DNA from: Icerya purchasi
Taxonomy: Eukaryota; Arthropoda; Insecta; Hemiptera; Monophlebidae
Direction of reading: 5' to 3'
Length of the DNA stretch: 64,000 nucleotides
Assembly (NCBI GenBank): GCA_039619475.1
Contig: CM077115.1
Span: 140,504,172-140,568,171 of the forward strand
The translations under genes and the position numbers were made by a program. Shown here piece by piece: positions 44,428 to 56,240 of the stretch (position 1 is the stretch's first letter; every line of letters starts with the position of its first letter). The notes beneath the pieces are model-generated. The model was given only the letters and a program-made list of their open reading frames with translations. It did not search any database and was not told the DNA's origin.

Positions 44428-45771
44428 TCAATTAACATAAGCGATGCACGAATAACTTTCGATGCCGCAATGGTTGAACCCTCGAATAATCCGGAAATAT
44501 CCGCTTTCTCCCCAAATTTTATCCCAACTATTTTTAACTATCCAAAAGGTCACATTATTTCCGGCAATATTTTCTTTTCCATAACCAACAATTAGAACTG
44601 CATGATCAACAGTAGATTCGCATGTGTTATGGATGATACCACCCGTGTATGACTTAAGTATCTTCATGTTTACTGCTGCTGCGATTGGGCCTTCATTAGC
44701 CACAAAAGTAGTCATTGAAGTTGTATCCAACGGTTTAATGAGCTCGTAACTCTTTATAGTAACTACGTGCTTTGTTTTGTCCACGGTGCAATTTTTCTGG
44801 CGACCTACGTACGGATAATCGGATGCTTTAACTAAGCCCTTCAGATCAGTTTTTATAGCTTCAAAAGCATCCATCATGATGCCTTTAGAGCAGCCGTTGT
44901 CTCTTTTGTCGCAATCAACTAATTCTTGTTCCGAAAATTCTACCAACTGTTTGTGTACTCTAGCGTACTGCGCTTCCAAAACGCCGGTGGTTGCGAACGC
45001 CCAACAAGACTCACATTGTCCTTGATTTTTCACGCGACTTACGACGCCTTTTGGCCTCCAGTCGAATTGTGCCGGCAACGGAGCGTTGTCGTATGCAGAC
45101 TCGTTTGGCTGATCGTCGTAATCGGGAATGGGAAGAAGTCCGCCGCGAGAACTAAATTCTTCATCGGTCAAATCGGAAAATTCATTAATTCCGTATGTGG
45201 CTGTTCCTTTTTCGCTTTGCTGCAGACGTTCCGCCTCGACCAGATTTTCTCGGAATATGCGAAATCTTTTTTCTTTAACCTCCTCGTTGTCATACTGTTT
45301 GTTATACTCGTTTACGAACTTTTCGAATCTATTCCGGAGTTCTAATTCGTTGTTGTCGCTGGTGTCATCATCGCAACCGTTATCCACCTCGTCTAAGATC
45401 TTGAACGGTTCTTTCTTGACAGTTACGGTCCGCTCGCAAGTCTGGCAATGAATTTTTTGTCCATCCTCTTGTTCTTTCTTCAAAAACGATAGTAGGACAC
45501 AATTCTTTCTACACAATTTTACTGTCACATCGTACGACATCAAATTATTGGACGATTCAGCTTCATTTCGCGTATAACTGATAACTTCTGTCACTATTCG
45601 CGGACACGATCTACGGACAGATGGTTCCTTTATTCTTCCGATAAGCTGTTTTACGAGCAATTCGCCGAACTCGTCATTATTCGCAGAGGTACCATAATTC
45701 ACTGCGAGCAAAAACGTTATTAAAAGTGTAAATTTTGAATACATTACCATCGTTCTCCGAGTGTCGTACAA
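44428..45771 (-). CDS. Cathepsin F/L-like cysteine protease with signal peptide, intact
   Basis: A 447-codon uninterrupted frame encoding a papain-family (C1A) lysosomal or secreted endopeptidase. Met1 at 45,771 is followed by Met8 and Met10; starting at Met8 or Met10 gives a cleaner signal peptide (YSKFTLLITFLLAVNYGTSA). Residues 35-125 form a Cys-rich, cystatin-like region, as in cathepsin F. The I29 inhibitor propeptide spans about 145-206, with ERFNIN-type KRFRIFRENL and YGINEFSDLTDEEF. The mature enzyme starts near LPAQFDW (232). The oxyanion Gln250 and catalytic Cys256 lie in NQGQCESCWAFA, His390 in DHAVLIVGYG and Asn414 in WIVKNSWDKIWGESGYF. GQCESCW replaces the usual GxCGSCW, and GCSKG replaces GCNGG. 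No intron interrupts the frame, which is unusual for this family and suggests a retrogene or compact paralogue. It is surrounded by repeats. Confidence 0.9.
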   Translation of the reverse strand: MYDTRRTMVMYSKFTLLITFLLAVNYGTSANNDEFGELLVKQLIGRIKEPSVRRSCPRIVTEVISYTRNEAESSNNLMSYDVTVKLCRKNCVLLSFLKKEQEDGQKIHCQTCERTVTVKKEPFKILDEVDNGCDDDTSDNNELELRNRFEKFVNEYNKQYDNEEVKEKRFRIFRENLVEAERLQQSEKGTATYGINEFSDLTDEEFSSRGGLLPIPDYDDQPNESAYDNAPLPAQFDWRPKGVVSRVKNQGQCESCWAFATTGVLEAQYARVHKQLVEFSEQELVDCDKRDNGCSKGIMMDAFEAIKTDLKGLVKASDYPYVGRQKNCTVDKTKHVVTIKSYELIKPLDTTSMTTFVANEGPIAAAVNMKILKSYTGGIIHNTCESTVDHAVLIVGYGKENIAGNNVTFWIVKNSWDKIWGESGYFRIIRGFNHCGIESYSCIAYVN

Positions 45772-46924
45772 GATAATCGGAAAATTATGGAAAGTTCCGA
45801 AAAATTAGATTATAATACGATGAACTTCCAACACGAAAAGTATACGAGTACGTCTCGTAGTTTATCGTTCAACTAATAAAGTTTGAATCGGTTTGATTTA
45901 GTTATATAATTTATTTTAATAGTTGATAAAAAACAACTTTTTTATGTTTTTTTTTTTTTTAATGTGCTTATTTAAAATTTGGGAGTTATTTTATTTTATT
46001 TTTTAATTCAAACGATAACAACACAATGCATAATTATAATTAATTAATTAGGCGCAGAAGTCGACTGCTGAATGACTAATCATTCGAAAAAAATCTCATC
46101 AGCGGCATTTTTAATTGAGGCTTTCGATTTTTTCTGCATTAGACAGGAAATGTAATGAGAAATATGCGGATCAGCGATGATGAAATGTTAAACGTAGTGA
46201 TCAAATTTCTCCCCTTTCTCCAGTCAATTCTACTGATAAAAACATTTTCGTGAACTATTTAAGGTCACTAGGTATGCAATAATAATAATAATGCAGAGAT
46301 TTATATAAGTTAATTTTTACAGTAAACAAATACAAACCTTTGAGCTCAGAATTGAAATGTATCCTTTTTTTTTTTTCTAAAACATGGCAACGATCTGTTA
46401 AAGGCAAAATACAAAAGTTTCTAAATTCAAATTTGTCATTATCCAGCGGGGTATCATGGGTAAAATAGAGGAGTTATTAAGTTTTGCATCATCCTTTTAG
46501 AAATTTTAAAATTGCACCATTATTCAGTTATTTAAAAAAAACAAAAAAAACATTTCGGAAACGTGTTTTTTTAAACAAGAAAATCGTGCATATTTAAACC
46601 TGATTTTTTAAACGGCACATTTAATTTCAAAAGAGCAAATTAAAGGACCTATTCTCGCATAGTATTTTCGATTGCACTGATCGTAACGACATAATGTGAA
46701 CCCGCTTCCATCTTTGAAGAAAAACTTACCGGGGAAAAATTACATTTCAGAATTAAATGTTAACAACGATCCGTTCAGCTATGAATCGGTAGAAATATAC
46801 TTTTCCACGCGGATTTCCCTTAAAAGCCAGCATTTAACGACTAATTAGTGGTCCCTTGAAGTTAAGCTTCCGGACCGCCCAGATAGAGTATCTTTTTGGG
46901 ACGTTTAAAGTGATTCCTCAAAAT
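45772..46924. other. Upstream of the protease; no gene seen
   Basis: This should contain the promoter of the minus-strand protease gene. I cannot point to a convincing TATA/Inr pair. The rest is AT-rich with T-runs (about 45,945 and 46,365). Confidence 0.4.
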
Positions 46925-47244
46925 GTTCGAAATTACAGAGCAAACGTTGTTTTCTACTGCTTCTTATATTTTTTTATATGTCACCGTCCTACTAGCGAAG
47001 CATAGAAGTATCTTAAACTATTCACGTTCTGCCTTATATTCTTATTTGCTGAAGCTTGGACTTCCTACTCCTTATTGTGCTTCCTATATCTTGTCCTTTC
47101 CTTCTTCATTAATTGCTCCTGCTATTTGTTCCTTTTTAGATAAAATTTCTGATCGGATTAAAATATAACTGACTTCTTTCCTTACCTTTTGTTTCTGGAT
47201 AAAAGTTCCTTGGTTGACAAGCCCAAAAAAAAAAAAAAAAAAAT
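46925..47244 (+). pseudogene. 3' end of the RNase H-type LINE family
   Basis: LLKLGLPTPYCASYILSFPS and SFLDKISDRIKI* match the C-terminus at 48,410-48,533 and 58,340-58,463. The 3' phrase GTTCCTTGGTTGACAAGCCC is followed by an A19 tail (47,226-47,244). It is 5'-truncated. The upstream part has lost similarity. Confidence 0.75.
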
Positions 47245-47481
47245 ATTCATTCCGAAAGAATAACGGAACTTTATTAGCGAAAAGTGAGTTTCTCAAAAAC
47301 TAGAGAAGTGAGGGATCTAAAACTTCTGTCACGAATGTTCCTCGGTGGTTCCTACTTACCACTCAAATATCAACCTGACAACTCTCCAGGGCAAATTTAC
47401 CATTCTTATCCACCTGTGGCTTTTATCACAAGTTGTGTGCGCAAATATGTATATATATTTATATATGTATATATTTATATA

Positions 47482-47522
<41 letters not shown>

Positions 47523-47590
47523 GTGTGTTTGTGTGTATTTACATATCCGGTACATGGTTCGGAGGACAATTATCCTTCGCAAGGTCGAAA
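47245..47590. repeat. AT microsatellite within unassigned sequence
   Basis: A TATATTTATATATATA-type run spans about 47,445-47,520, followed by a short GTGTGTTTGTGTG stretch. Open frames across it are low-complexity. Confidence 0.7.
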
Positions 47591-48620
47591 ATAATGTAGT
47601 ACTGTTAACTAGCATCATGGAATTTAATAATACAATAAATTCTCTATTCCGTGATCACTCTTTAATTTTTACTGACGGATCGAAGAGCCCGAGCGGAGTT
47701 GGGGCGGCATTCTTGTGCCCTCAGTTCTTTCATTCTCGGTCCTTTAGACTTCCGTCCCGTTGTTCTGTATTTACTGCAGAATCTGTTGCCATTCTACAAG
47801 CCATTATTTATATTTCCTCTTTGCAAGTCCTTCCAAATTCCTTATTGTTTCTGATTCTTTAACTATCTCCATCTTCCCTTTCTCCTTGCACTGATGCTAT
47901 TGTCCTTTCTATTCGTTTTCTTCTTCATGATCTATCCTCATCGACGTCTACCCAGATTGACTTTCTTTGGATTCCGGGACATTCAGGCATTGATGGAAAC
48001 ATAGCCGTCGTCCTCCTTGCTAAAGCTGGTGTTTCCAATGTGAATTTTATTAGTAGGGTTCCAGCACACAATATTCTTCTTCCAACTAAATCCTGCCATC
48101 TTAGACTTTGGCATTCTGTTTATGTATCTCTTTTCGCTAATCCTAATTCCTTTTATCTCTTGATTAATCCTGTTCCTCCTCCGCGTCCTGGTTCTATGAG
48201 TTTCCCAGTTTGCGTCGGTCCCTAATTACTAAATTATCTCGCCTCCGTTTCTCGCATAGTCTCCTTCCTTCTTCACTAAATCACTTTTCTTTGGCTGCAT
48301 CTCGTAATTATCCATTGGATCCTGAAGGTTCCCAGTATGTTTGTGATGCGAATCACGTGCTCTTCGAGTGTTCTGGTTTATCTCGCGAGCGTGAGTTACT
48401 TTATTATCATCTTTTAAAGCTTGGTCTCCCTGCTCCTTTCAGCGCCTCTTATGTTCTTTCTCTACCTATTCTCTCTGTTGTTCCTGTCCTAGGGGTGTTC
48501 CTTGATTCCATTGTCGACAGAATAAAAATATAATTTCTATTCTATTCCATGAATCTATTCCTTTTTGCTCTGGGCTAATGCTCTTTGGTAGCAAACCCAA
48601 GGGAAGTAAAAAAAAAAAAA
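47591..48620 (+). pseudogene. RNase H-type LINE, 3' third (RNase H and C-terminus)
   Basis: Starts inside the RNase H domain: FTDGSKSPSGVGAAFLCPQF (first catalytic Asp), FTAESVAILQAI (catalytic Glu), a shift, SDSLT (third Asp), then IDFLWIPGHSGIDGN and a mutated end. The following C-terminal region FANPNSFYLLINPVPP lies in one frame (48,040-48,225). The rest (SRLRFSHSLLPSSLNHFSLA ... ISVVPVLGVFLDSIVDRIKI) lies in another (48,210-48,533). The 3' phrase GCTCTTTGGTAGCAAACCCA is followed by an A-tail (about 48,610). At least two frameshifts. No RT. Confidence 0.85.
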
Positions 48621-49929
48621 AACTAGCATCAACCATATACTAGGATGAAAAAGGTCGGCCAACAATAATATTTGTTTTTGTTTGCTGACACTATTGTTCA
48701 ACTCAGGCAATTAAGGATATAAATATAAAAATTCAAATCATTTTTTTTATTTGCAGAAAGATGTCCTGTCCGTAAATAGACAGAACACAATGATAGTCAC
48801 ACGACCGACAAAGAGAAATCATTTTTTTCCCCTGGTTTCGTAAATAACTTGACAAAAAATAGAACAATAACACCTTGTTTTTTTTATTAAAGTTATAAAT
48901 TGCATGCTTTTTTTCCGACCTTATCGTGTTTGTGTGTATGTTTGTGATTATGTGAGTGTCTTCTTTACACGTAATTATTAAAAATTCGTAAAAACCCTTA
49001 AAATGTGCAAAATACGCACGAACGTCTAAAATATATAAATCTATATGCACTATTAAATTAGTGAATTTTGAATTTACAATTCTTGAAACGCTTATATATA
49101 CGAAATATCAAAACGTTAGCTACAAGCAAAAAAAATATGCATTATAAGTAAAATTCGAACCGTAATCATCACCGTAAAGTAAAGCTAAACTGAATTTACA
49201 GATCAGCGATCGCACTTGTCGACCACTTAATAAAGTACACACACGATATATTTTCGATAAATTAATATACACAAGTGCGTTTCAAACCGATGAGCCGGGA
49301 AAGGGGGAGGCAAGATGATAGAAAGAGGATATGAGTTATAGGAAAAATAAAATTTATAATTTGTAAAGGCTTAATATTTTATTAAACAAGAATAAAATCT
49401 TAATTGAAATATAATTTTCGTAGGTTTCGTGGCAAATTGTTCTACTACTTTATTATAAAAGTCTTCCAAATTGTCCGTGATGCGCCTATGAATACTCATC
49501 ATGGCCAGTTGATCAAAAAGTTTCTAAGCTCCAGGGGGCAATGCCCCCCCCCCCTTGGAGACGACCATGAATAGACACAATATACCTGCAAATATGTTTA
49601 TGCACAAAAGCATTACGGCCTTATTAAGCGCCAAAACACGGACAGCAGCTATTACGGCGTTCACTTCAAAGGCGCAGGCAATAGGCGATACACCTTGATG
49701 GGCACTGGCTTCCGCTTTAGTGATTGAAACAACGACATTGCCTTATCAACATATTTGCGCCCGTAGATCAACAGCTGTTTTGATATACTTCGATATTTTT
49801 GTAGTCCTCACCTAGAAAGACGGGTTAATTTAGAGTCAGTACAACATTCAATGATTCTTTAACCGTTCCTATACTTGATAGTAATAGTATAAATAAGTAA
49901 TAAAAGTGTTAAGATCAAATAATATATTT
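48621..49929. other. No gene seen; one hAT-like end fragment
   Basis: Mostly AT-rich. Around 49,525-49,560, CTCCAGGGGGCAATGCC followed by a C-run and TTGGAG resembles the G/C-run terminal parts of insect hAT elements. No transposase accompanies it. Confidence 0.4.
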
Positions 49930-50595
49930 AAAAAACAGTAAAGCTAAAGCCATTAATAAGAATAAATATCTAATAAAAATTGGTACAATAAATGTCAGAA
50001 CACTTAAAAGAAAGGAAAAACTTAGCAGAACTAGAAAAAGCTTTCCAGAAAGTGGATATTGAAATTCTGTCTGTCAGAAATTCGAAGGAAAGGCGAAAAA
50101 ATTATAATTACGCCAAAAGGAAATTCATTTTATTATATAGGGAATAATATGGGGCAGAGTTAATAAAGTCAAACTGAAGAAATAAATTAAGGGAATTTAG
50201 AGGAATTAACGATAAGATGGCCATTCTAAAAATCGATATAAATAATACTCAATTTAACTCAAGTATAAGCTCCGACTTCCTCACATCAGAAGAAAGAGAA
50301 ATAGAAGAATTCTATGGAATGTTAGAAAAAACAATTAACCAACTTGGAACAAAAGATAATAATTTAATATTAACGGGAGATTGTAACAGTCAAATTGGGC
50401 AAAAGAATAAGGGAAAAAAAGTATAATGGGTAATCATTTTGGTTATGGTAAACGAAATGAAAGAGCGCCGAGATTAATATGGTTTTGCCAGACCAATTTA
50501 ACTTCAAAATAATTAATAGTTTTATTTTAAAAAAAGAAAATGAAAACGCCGGACATGGATATCACCAAACCAAGAGTATGAATTATTAACTGAGT
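49930..50595 (+). pseudogene. EN/RT LINE, segment 1: endonuclease domain
   Basis: Plus-strand pieces of an apurinic-type endonuclease. The N-terminus is IGTINVRTLKRKEKL (about 49,976). The middle, in another frame, reads SEEREIEEFYGMLEKTINQL and NLILTGDCNSQIG (50,217-50,426; intact enzymes have GDFN). After it, GNHFGYGKRNERAPRLIWFC. The frame is cut at a T-run near 50,597 by other LINE insertions and resumes at 52,877. It is the same family type as the minus-strand LINE at 8.95-11.26 kb. Confidence 0.75.
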
Positions 50596-50795
50596 ATTTT
50601 TTTTTTTTTTTTTTTAAATGGGTTCGGTGCCAGCACTGACTCAACTACATGAGCTTAGATCACCTACTCAGATTCTGAGGCGATCGGAGATAGAGAGTGT
50701 AAAGGAGAGTAGGAGGGGAATAACGGCTAGAGATGTACTGGCCCCGGAAAGTAAAAACAATAAAATAACTGATTGCGAAGTTTACCGGCATGAAC
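50596..50795 (-). repeat. Short insertion with poly-A tail on the minus strand
   Basis: A T20 run (about 50,597-50,616) is the minus-strand tail of a ~180-bp piece. On the minus strand it reads CTCATGTAGTTGAGTCAGTG then CTGGCACCGAACCCATTT before the A-run. It looks like a LINE or SINE 3' end of unknown family. Confidence 0.45.
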
Positions 50796-50796
50796 T

Positions 50797-50829
<33 letters not shown>

Positions 50830-52876
50830 TACCGTTCATCTGCTGTGTGTAATTACCGGGATTATTACAGCACATGTATCAGTGCAAGATCAGAAGTGTT
50901 TTAATAGGTTAGCCGCTCTAATGTAGTGTAGCATATCTTGGACCTTTTTTGGTTCGTTTAATAACGCAACCGACGGTAAGTTGGAGGTGCCTGAAGACAG
51001 GCAATGTTCCAGAACGTGTTCAGCAGTTGGTGAAATTGGGGAATTGCATATGGAACAAGCAAAGGGAGAAGATGTTCCTTCCAGCAAATAGTTGTGGGAT
51101 ATTGCTGTGTGTTCTATGCGGAGTCTAGTCAGTGCTGCAAACTCTCTGCAGGACATATATCGGTGGCCCCCAAGGCTCAGTGCTCACCTTAATGGATCGC
51201 AGCCATGATGTGTGAACCGACCACATAGTTTCCCATGTCACTGCCTTATGTTGCTGAAAAAAATGGGGCCCCAGTTGAGGCGGAGAGGGGCTTTCGGGCA
51301 TTAAGCTATATGTTGCTGCGTGAGCAGCCATATTCACACGCTCGTTCTCCGGCACGCCAGCATGACCCGGGACCCACAAGAACGTTACCCGTGAGCCAGC
51401 CCGGAAAAGCACGTTAATAATGCACTTTATTTCTCGAGACAATGTGTGTAAAGTTTTTAGTGTCTGGAGTGTCCTAGGAATCTGTGATTAGAAATGCATT
51501 TTGACATTGGGCGTAAAACTGCAGATATTCCCTCAAGCAGAAAAGAATACCATACAGCTCCCCCTCCAACAATGAACAGAAGTCGTGGAGCCGAACCGCA
51601 TGAACAACGCCCTCCACCTCGTAGGCGCAAGCCACCAGCAAGGACCCCTTGAGGGGGTTTGCTTTGGCACCATCTGTGTACAGAGCTGACTGTAGCCGGG
51701 GAAAAGTTGCATTTTTTCTGCCACGTACTGGGATGGCAATGTGACATCCTGGTCCGAGCGATCGCTCAGCAAGGATTAGTCCGCAACAATCGGAGTATCC
51801 TCCCAGGGGAGTTCAACATACTGATGTGCAAGGTCAGAGTTCCAGTTAATTCCTCTTCCCTTAAGGAAGGATAGTACACTGGGGAGAGAATCGTTTGAAA
51901 AGGACGGTAGTGGGATTTCTAAATTATCGCCGTTGTGTAACTTAATTTGGTACCAGTAAAATAAATCTCTGAATTCATAGGAGTTTCGGATAACCGTTAA
52001 GGGTGGGATGCTCACTAGTGAACAGATTTCCAACGGTGGCGACGTTCTATGCGCTCCCAAGATAATGCGTATAGCAGTGTGATGGATTACGTCAAGCGAT
52101 TTAAGGAGTGGTTTGTTTGATGAGGAATAAACTTGGCACCCATAGATTAATTTACTTAAAGTGAAAGATTTGTACACAGTTAGCAGGAGCTTAGGATCTA
52201 TGTTGCATTTCGGATTTGACAGACATTTTAATATATTCAAAGATTTCATGCATTTATTCTTAAGATAGCGAATGTGATGTAACCAGAATAGTTTTTCATC
52301 AAACACAAGACCCAAGAATTTAATTGTGTGGAACGAGGGAGTAGTGAATTCCTTAGGAAAAGAGTTATGTCGGAATCGGGATGACATAGGCGTCTCTTGT
52401 GAAATTTCGCACATACGGATTTTGTCAGAGAGAATTCCAGACCATTGTTATCAGCCCATATTTCTAAGTTATTGATTGTTGATTGAAGGATTGATCTTGC
52501 ATAGGACGGAAGGTAGAAGAAAGTGATATATTAAGATCATCAATGTATAAGCGGGCTGTAACTGGCGGCCGTATACAATCTGCCATGTCATTTATATATA
52601 ATATAAACAATGTAACGCTCAGCGCTGAGCCTAGCAGTATAGCATTTTCGATAAGGAAGGAGGAAGATATTTTAGAGCCAATCCTTACTCGGATCGCCCT
52701 ATCAGAAAGAAAGTTAAGGATAAAATTGTCCATGTTTCCGCTGATTCCGGCGTTCTTCAGCTTAGTAATCACACCATATTGCCATACGCGGTCGAAAGCT
52801 TTTTCTGGGTCAAAAAAGACCGAATATAAATATTGCTTTCTATTTTGGGCTGTAAGTATCTACCTAATTTTTAAAC
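50796..52876 (-). pseudogene. RNase H-type LINE, third family, minus strand
   Basis: Reading leftward: RT with VFFDPEKAFDRVWQYGVITK (52,835), LFILYINDMADCI and LYIDDLNISLSS (YIDD in place of YADD). Then FHTIKFLGLVFDEKLFWLHH and the thumb region YKSFTLSKLIYGCQVYSSSN (52,414-51,776). The RNase H domain follows with YTDGAKANPLKGSLL (about 51,665), a conserved Glu region LLEGELYGILF and LITDS. Then VTFLWVPGHAGVPENERVNM and a C-terminal Cys/His motif CSICNSPISPTAEHVLEHC (50,890-51,156). Its A-tail is the T-run at 50,796-50,822. It lacks the endonuclease and has stops and shifts. It is less AT-rich than the neighbouring LINEs. Confidence 0.85.
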
Positions 52877-53085
52877 TGACCACAGACTACTCAATATTAC
52901 AATAAGTTTCAATAGACGATTAAATAATAAGATACATAATAAGGAAAGATACAATAAAATTAATCCTACAATATACAAAAATAAATTAGATGAACCACTC
53001 GGGAAAAAATGAACTGTTTAGATAACTATGACATTAACAGATCATGTAGCAACATATCAAAGTCAATAATAATCATATAGAGACT
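52877..53085 (+). pseudogene. EN/RT LINE, segment 2: end of endonuclease
   Basis: TDHRLLNITISFNRRLNNKI fits the SDHR motif that closes the endonuclease domain. It continues HNKERYNKINPTIYKNKLDE. The sequence therefore resumes the element cut at 50,597. It ends where the next LINE begins, at about 53,086. Confidence 0.7.
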
Positions 53086-56000
53086 TCCAACAGTGTTAAT
53101 GCGCAGGCACGCTGCTTTGAACAGACCACCGTAAGATGGAAACTTTCAAAGACAGACTGGGTCAAATTCCAAGATACGCTTGACTTGGGCCTAAATAATA
53201 TTTACTCTATCACTGACCCTATAGGCAAATATAATCTATTTCAGAGTGCTATTTCTTCAGCCCTACAGAAATCAGTACCTCGAGCAACTTTATATAGCGG
53301 GAAAAAAGAATCTAAGCTATGGTGGAACATCCAATGTGAGTTAAAAATTAAAGAACCTAACGAAGCCTTAAGAAAATTTTGTGCAGAAGGATCTATGTCG
53401 TCATATATAGAATATAAAAAAATGGCTGCAGAAACACGTAAACTGCTAAAATCTAGCAAAAGAGCTGCTTGGAAAAATTTCTGTGGTAAGTTTAATAGGA
53501 ATACACCATTAAAAGATAGTTGGTTATTAGCTAAGTGCTTCAAGAACAGGGATGTGCAGAACAACACCATAACGAATGATGATTGGTTTTGTGATTTCAT
53601 TTGCACAGCAGCTCCTCTATATGTGCCAGCAGCAGATGAATTAGGCGAATTTAATCAAGCCTCACAAGCAAGCACGGTTGATAAGCATTTTTTACTACAA
53701 CCGATCTCTTACTCCGAACTCTTTATACCATTGAGCAGGAAAAAGGATTCAGCTCCGGGCATAGATGGTATAACATTTTCAATAATTAAGAACATGTCGG
53801 AAAATGTTAAGGGTATGCTGATTAACATCTACAATGGCCTCCTACAACATTGTTTAGTTCCTGAGGATTGGAGACGATTTCTGGTGTATCTGGTCCCTAA
53901 GCCAAGAAACCCCTCTTCGCTATCACCTGCTTACAGGCCGATTTCCTTGGCATCCTATCTAAGGAAAGCATTCGAACTGGTCGTGAAGAACCGTCTAATT
54001 TGGTGGCTTGAGAATAATAAGGTATTTCCTTATAACATATTTGGATTTCGCCCGGATTTAGGTACCTTAGATTGTATAGCCGAATTTTTGAATGACACTT
54101 ATTAATCTATTATTGACAAGGAATTCCTTCTGGCATCCTTTTTAGATATAAAGGGGGCATTTGATAATGTTTCTATTCCTATCTTGTTTGAACAATTAAT
54201 TAGGATTAGAGTACCACACCCTTTAACTAATCTTTTATGTTATGTTATTTATAAGGAGATCACTCCACTTTATAAATCCGATTTCTAAAGAGACTGAGGT
54301 TCGGACAGCTTATAAGGGGGGCTTGCTCAGGGATCGGTGCTAAGCCCGTTATTATTCAATATCTATATTTTAACAATCTTTTCTACTCGCTTATCCACAA
54401 CATCATATATTTTATCATATGCTGATGACTTTGTTATATATACCAGACATAAGAATCTTTCCACATGTATTCAAGATAATCAATTTTCTGTTAACGCTTC
54501 TCAAGATGCTCTTCTAAAAATTGTTTTGGACCTGTTTCCATCTAAATCATGCGTAATTTTATTTACTCTGAGACCTTATTCTCAACAGAGCATTGATATT
54601 AAAATCTATAATCGAAAAATTACATTTTCCAAGCAGGTTAAATATTTGGGTATATATTTGGATTCCAGATTAACTTGGAAGTTCCATTTACAATCGTTAA
54701 TACAACTAGTAGCCAAGGCATTCAATCAGCTGAAAGCTATTAGCAATACCGTTTGGGGAGGGGATCCGGTAACTTTAAGTCTTCTTTATAAAACTTTCAT
54801 TAGGTCCAGACTTGATTATGGTGCAGTTTTTTATGGACTGGCCTCAAAATCGCTCTTGAGAAGAATAGATGTTTTGCACAACCTTGGACTGAGACTTATA
54901 ACGGGAAATAATTCTATAAGTCTCCAAATGGAGACTAAGATACCTCCTCTTCATATAAAAAAATCTCTTATGGCAGACAGATTTTTAAATAAATATCGCA
55001 ATTACCAACTTCCGTCAATATTAGAAAAGACAAGTAAAATATCCAATGAATGGAGGTTTGTTCAACAGAAAAAGCCGCTTTTACTCAAAAGAGCCAATGT
55101 CTACATTCAATATTGTGCAGATCTTATTCCTACGCTGCCATCTGGCTATTTTAGTCTACCGTATGGTATTAATCTATATGCAGCATTGATGTAAATATAA
55201 ATCTTTTCAACAACTTAAATATAGATCCTTTTCCAAACCAAGCAATCAACTCCTATTTTTTACAAACAACAGAATCTCAATATCCTTCCTTTTTAAAAAT
55301 ATTCACAGACGGAGCTAAGTTCCAGGGTGCTAACAGTAGAGTGGGTGCTGCATTCATTGTGGATAATAACTTAATATTTAAATTTAAACTCTCTCCTGAG
55401 GCGTCTATTTTTACAGCCGAGCCGCTTGCTATTGATAAAGCTTGTAACTTTATACTGGAGCCATTGGATATTGAGAGAAAAACCTTAATATACTCAGACA
55501 GCCTTAGCAGCCTCTTAGCGCTCAGTTATAGTAGTTTTTTAATTATCGCTGTCACCCACTGATCTACGATATTAAGTTTAAATACACACAAATTATAGAT
55601 AAAGGAGGTACCGTAAAGTTCTGTTGGATTCTTGATCACTGCGGAATCATTCTCAATGATTGTAGCTGATCAAGCGGCTAAGGAAGCGGCATTAAACGGG
55701 GTAGAATACCTCTCTTTATACCATCTACGTACCTTTTGGGCATGATTAAAAGGAACAACTGTACTGATTGGAAGAATTTCGTTAATAATTCGCGTAACTT
55801 AGGTAAAACATACGAAATTGCCCAATCGTCTCTACCAATTATGCCTTGGTATAATAATATTACTTCTATCCTGGCTAACTTAATTCGGCTTTTTGTCACT
55901 ACTATCTGCAAACTTCGTTCAGATCATACTAGAGGGCGGCTTAATTTTAATTTTTTCGATGGAAACCATTTTCATTCAAATTGTAGCGATCATGTAAGCA

Positions 56001-56240
56001 CAGCGTATCGTGAGGATATCAACCACTTGTTATTCAGTTGTGAGGCCCTATCCACGGATAGTGTTCTCCTTTTTGAACAGCTGATGTCCTGTGGTTTATA
56101 TCCTCCATTCTGCATTTTTCAACTACTTGTTTCTGGTGATCACACGTTGTTTATCCTTTTTTCATTTATCAAAAGAAATGGAATTGTAATTTAAAAATCC
56201 AATCAATGTCCAGATTAATGGATCTTTTTTTTTTTTATTT
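53086..56240 (+). pseudogene. RNase H-type LINE (I/LOA-like), nearly full RT
   Basis: The first frame (53,185-54,105) has RWKLSKTDWVKFQDTLDLGL just upstream, then KDSAPGIDGITFSIIKNM and PAYRPISLASYLRKAFELVV, cut by an in-frame stop at 54,105. RT continues with LLASFLDIKGAFDNVSIPIL, a shift, AQGSVLSPLLFNIYI and SYADDFVIYTRHKNL (catalytic YADD; 54,337-55,194), then thumb. RNase H follows: FTDGAKFQGAN, SIFTAEPLAIDKAC and YSDSLSSLLALS (to 55,562). After further shifts comes a C-terminal region (55,736-56,194) with EDINHLLFSCEAL. It is 5'-truncated (no endonuclease) with a few stops and shifts, and is relatively young. RNase H after RT is characteristic of the I/LOA/R1-type lineages. Confidence 0.85.

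Noticed and set aside
44926..45451. Plus-strand ORFs of 139 and 107 codons inside the protease gene
   Set aside because: Antisense shadows of the cathepsin coding sequence.
48733..49050. 105-codon minus-strand ORF
   Set aside because: No motif, biased composition and no supporting context; probably chance.
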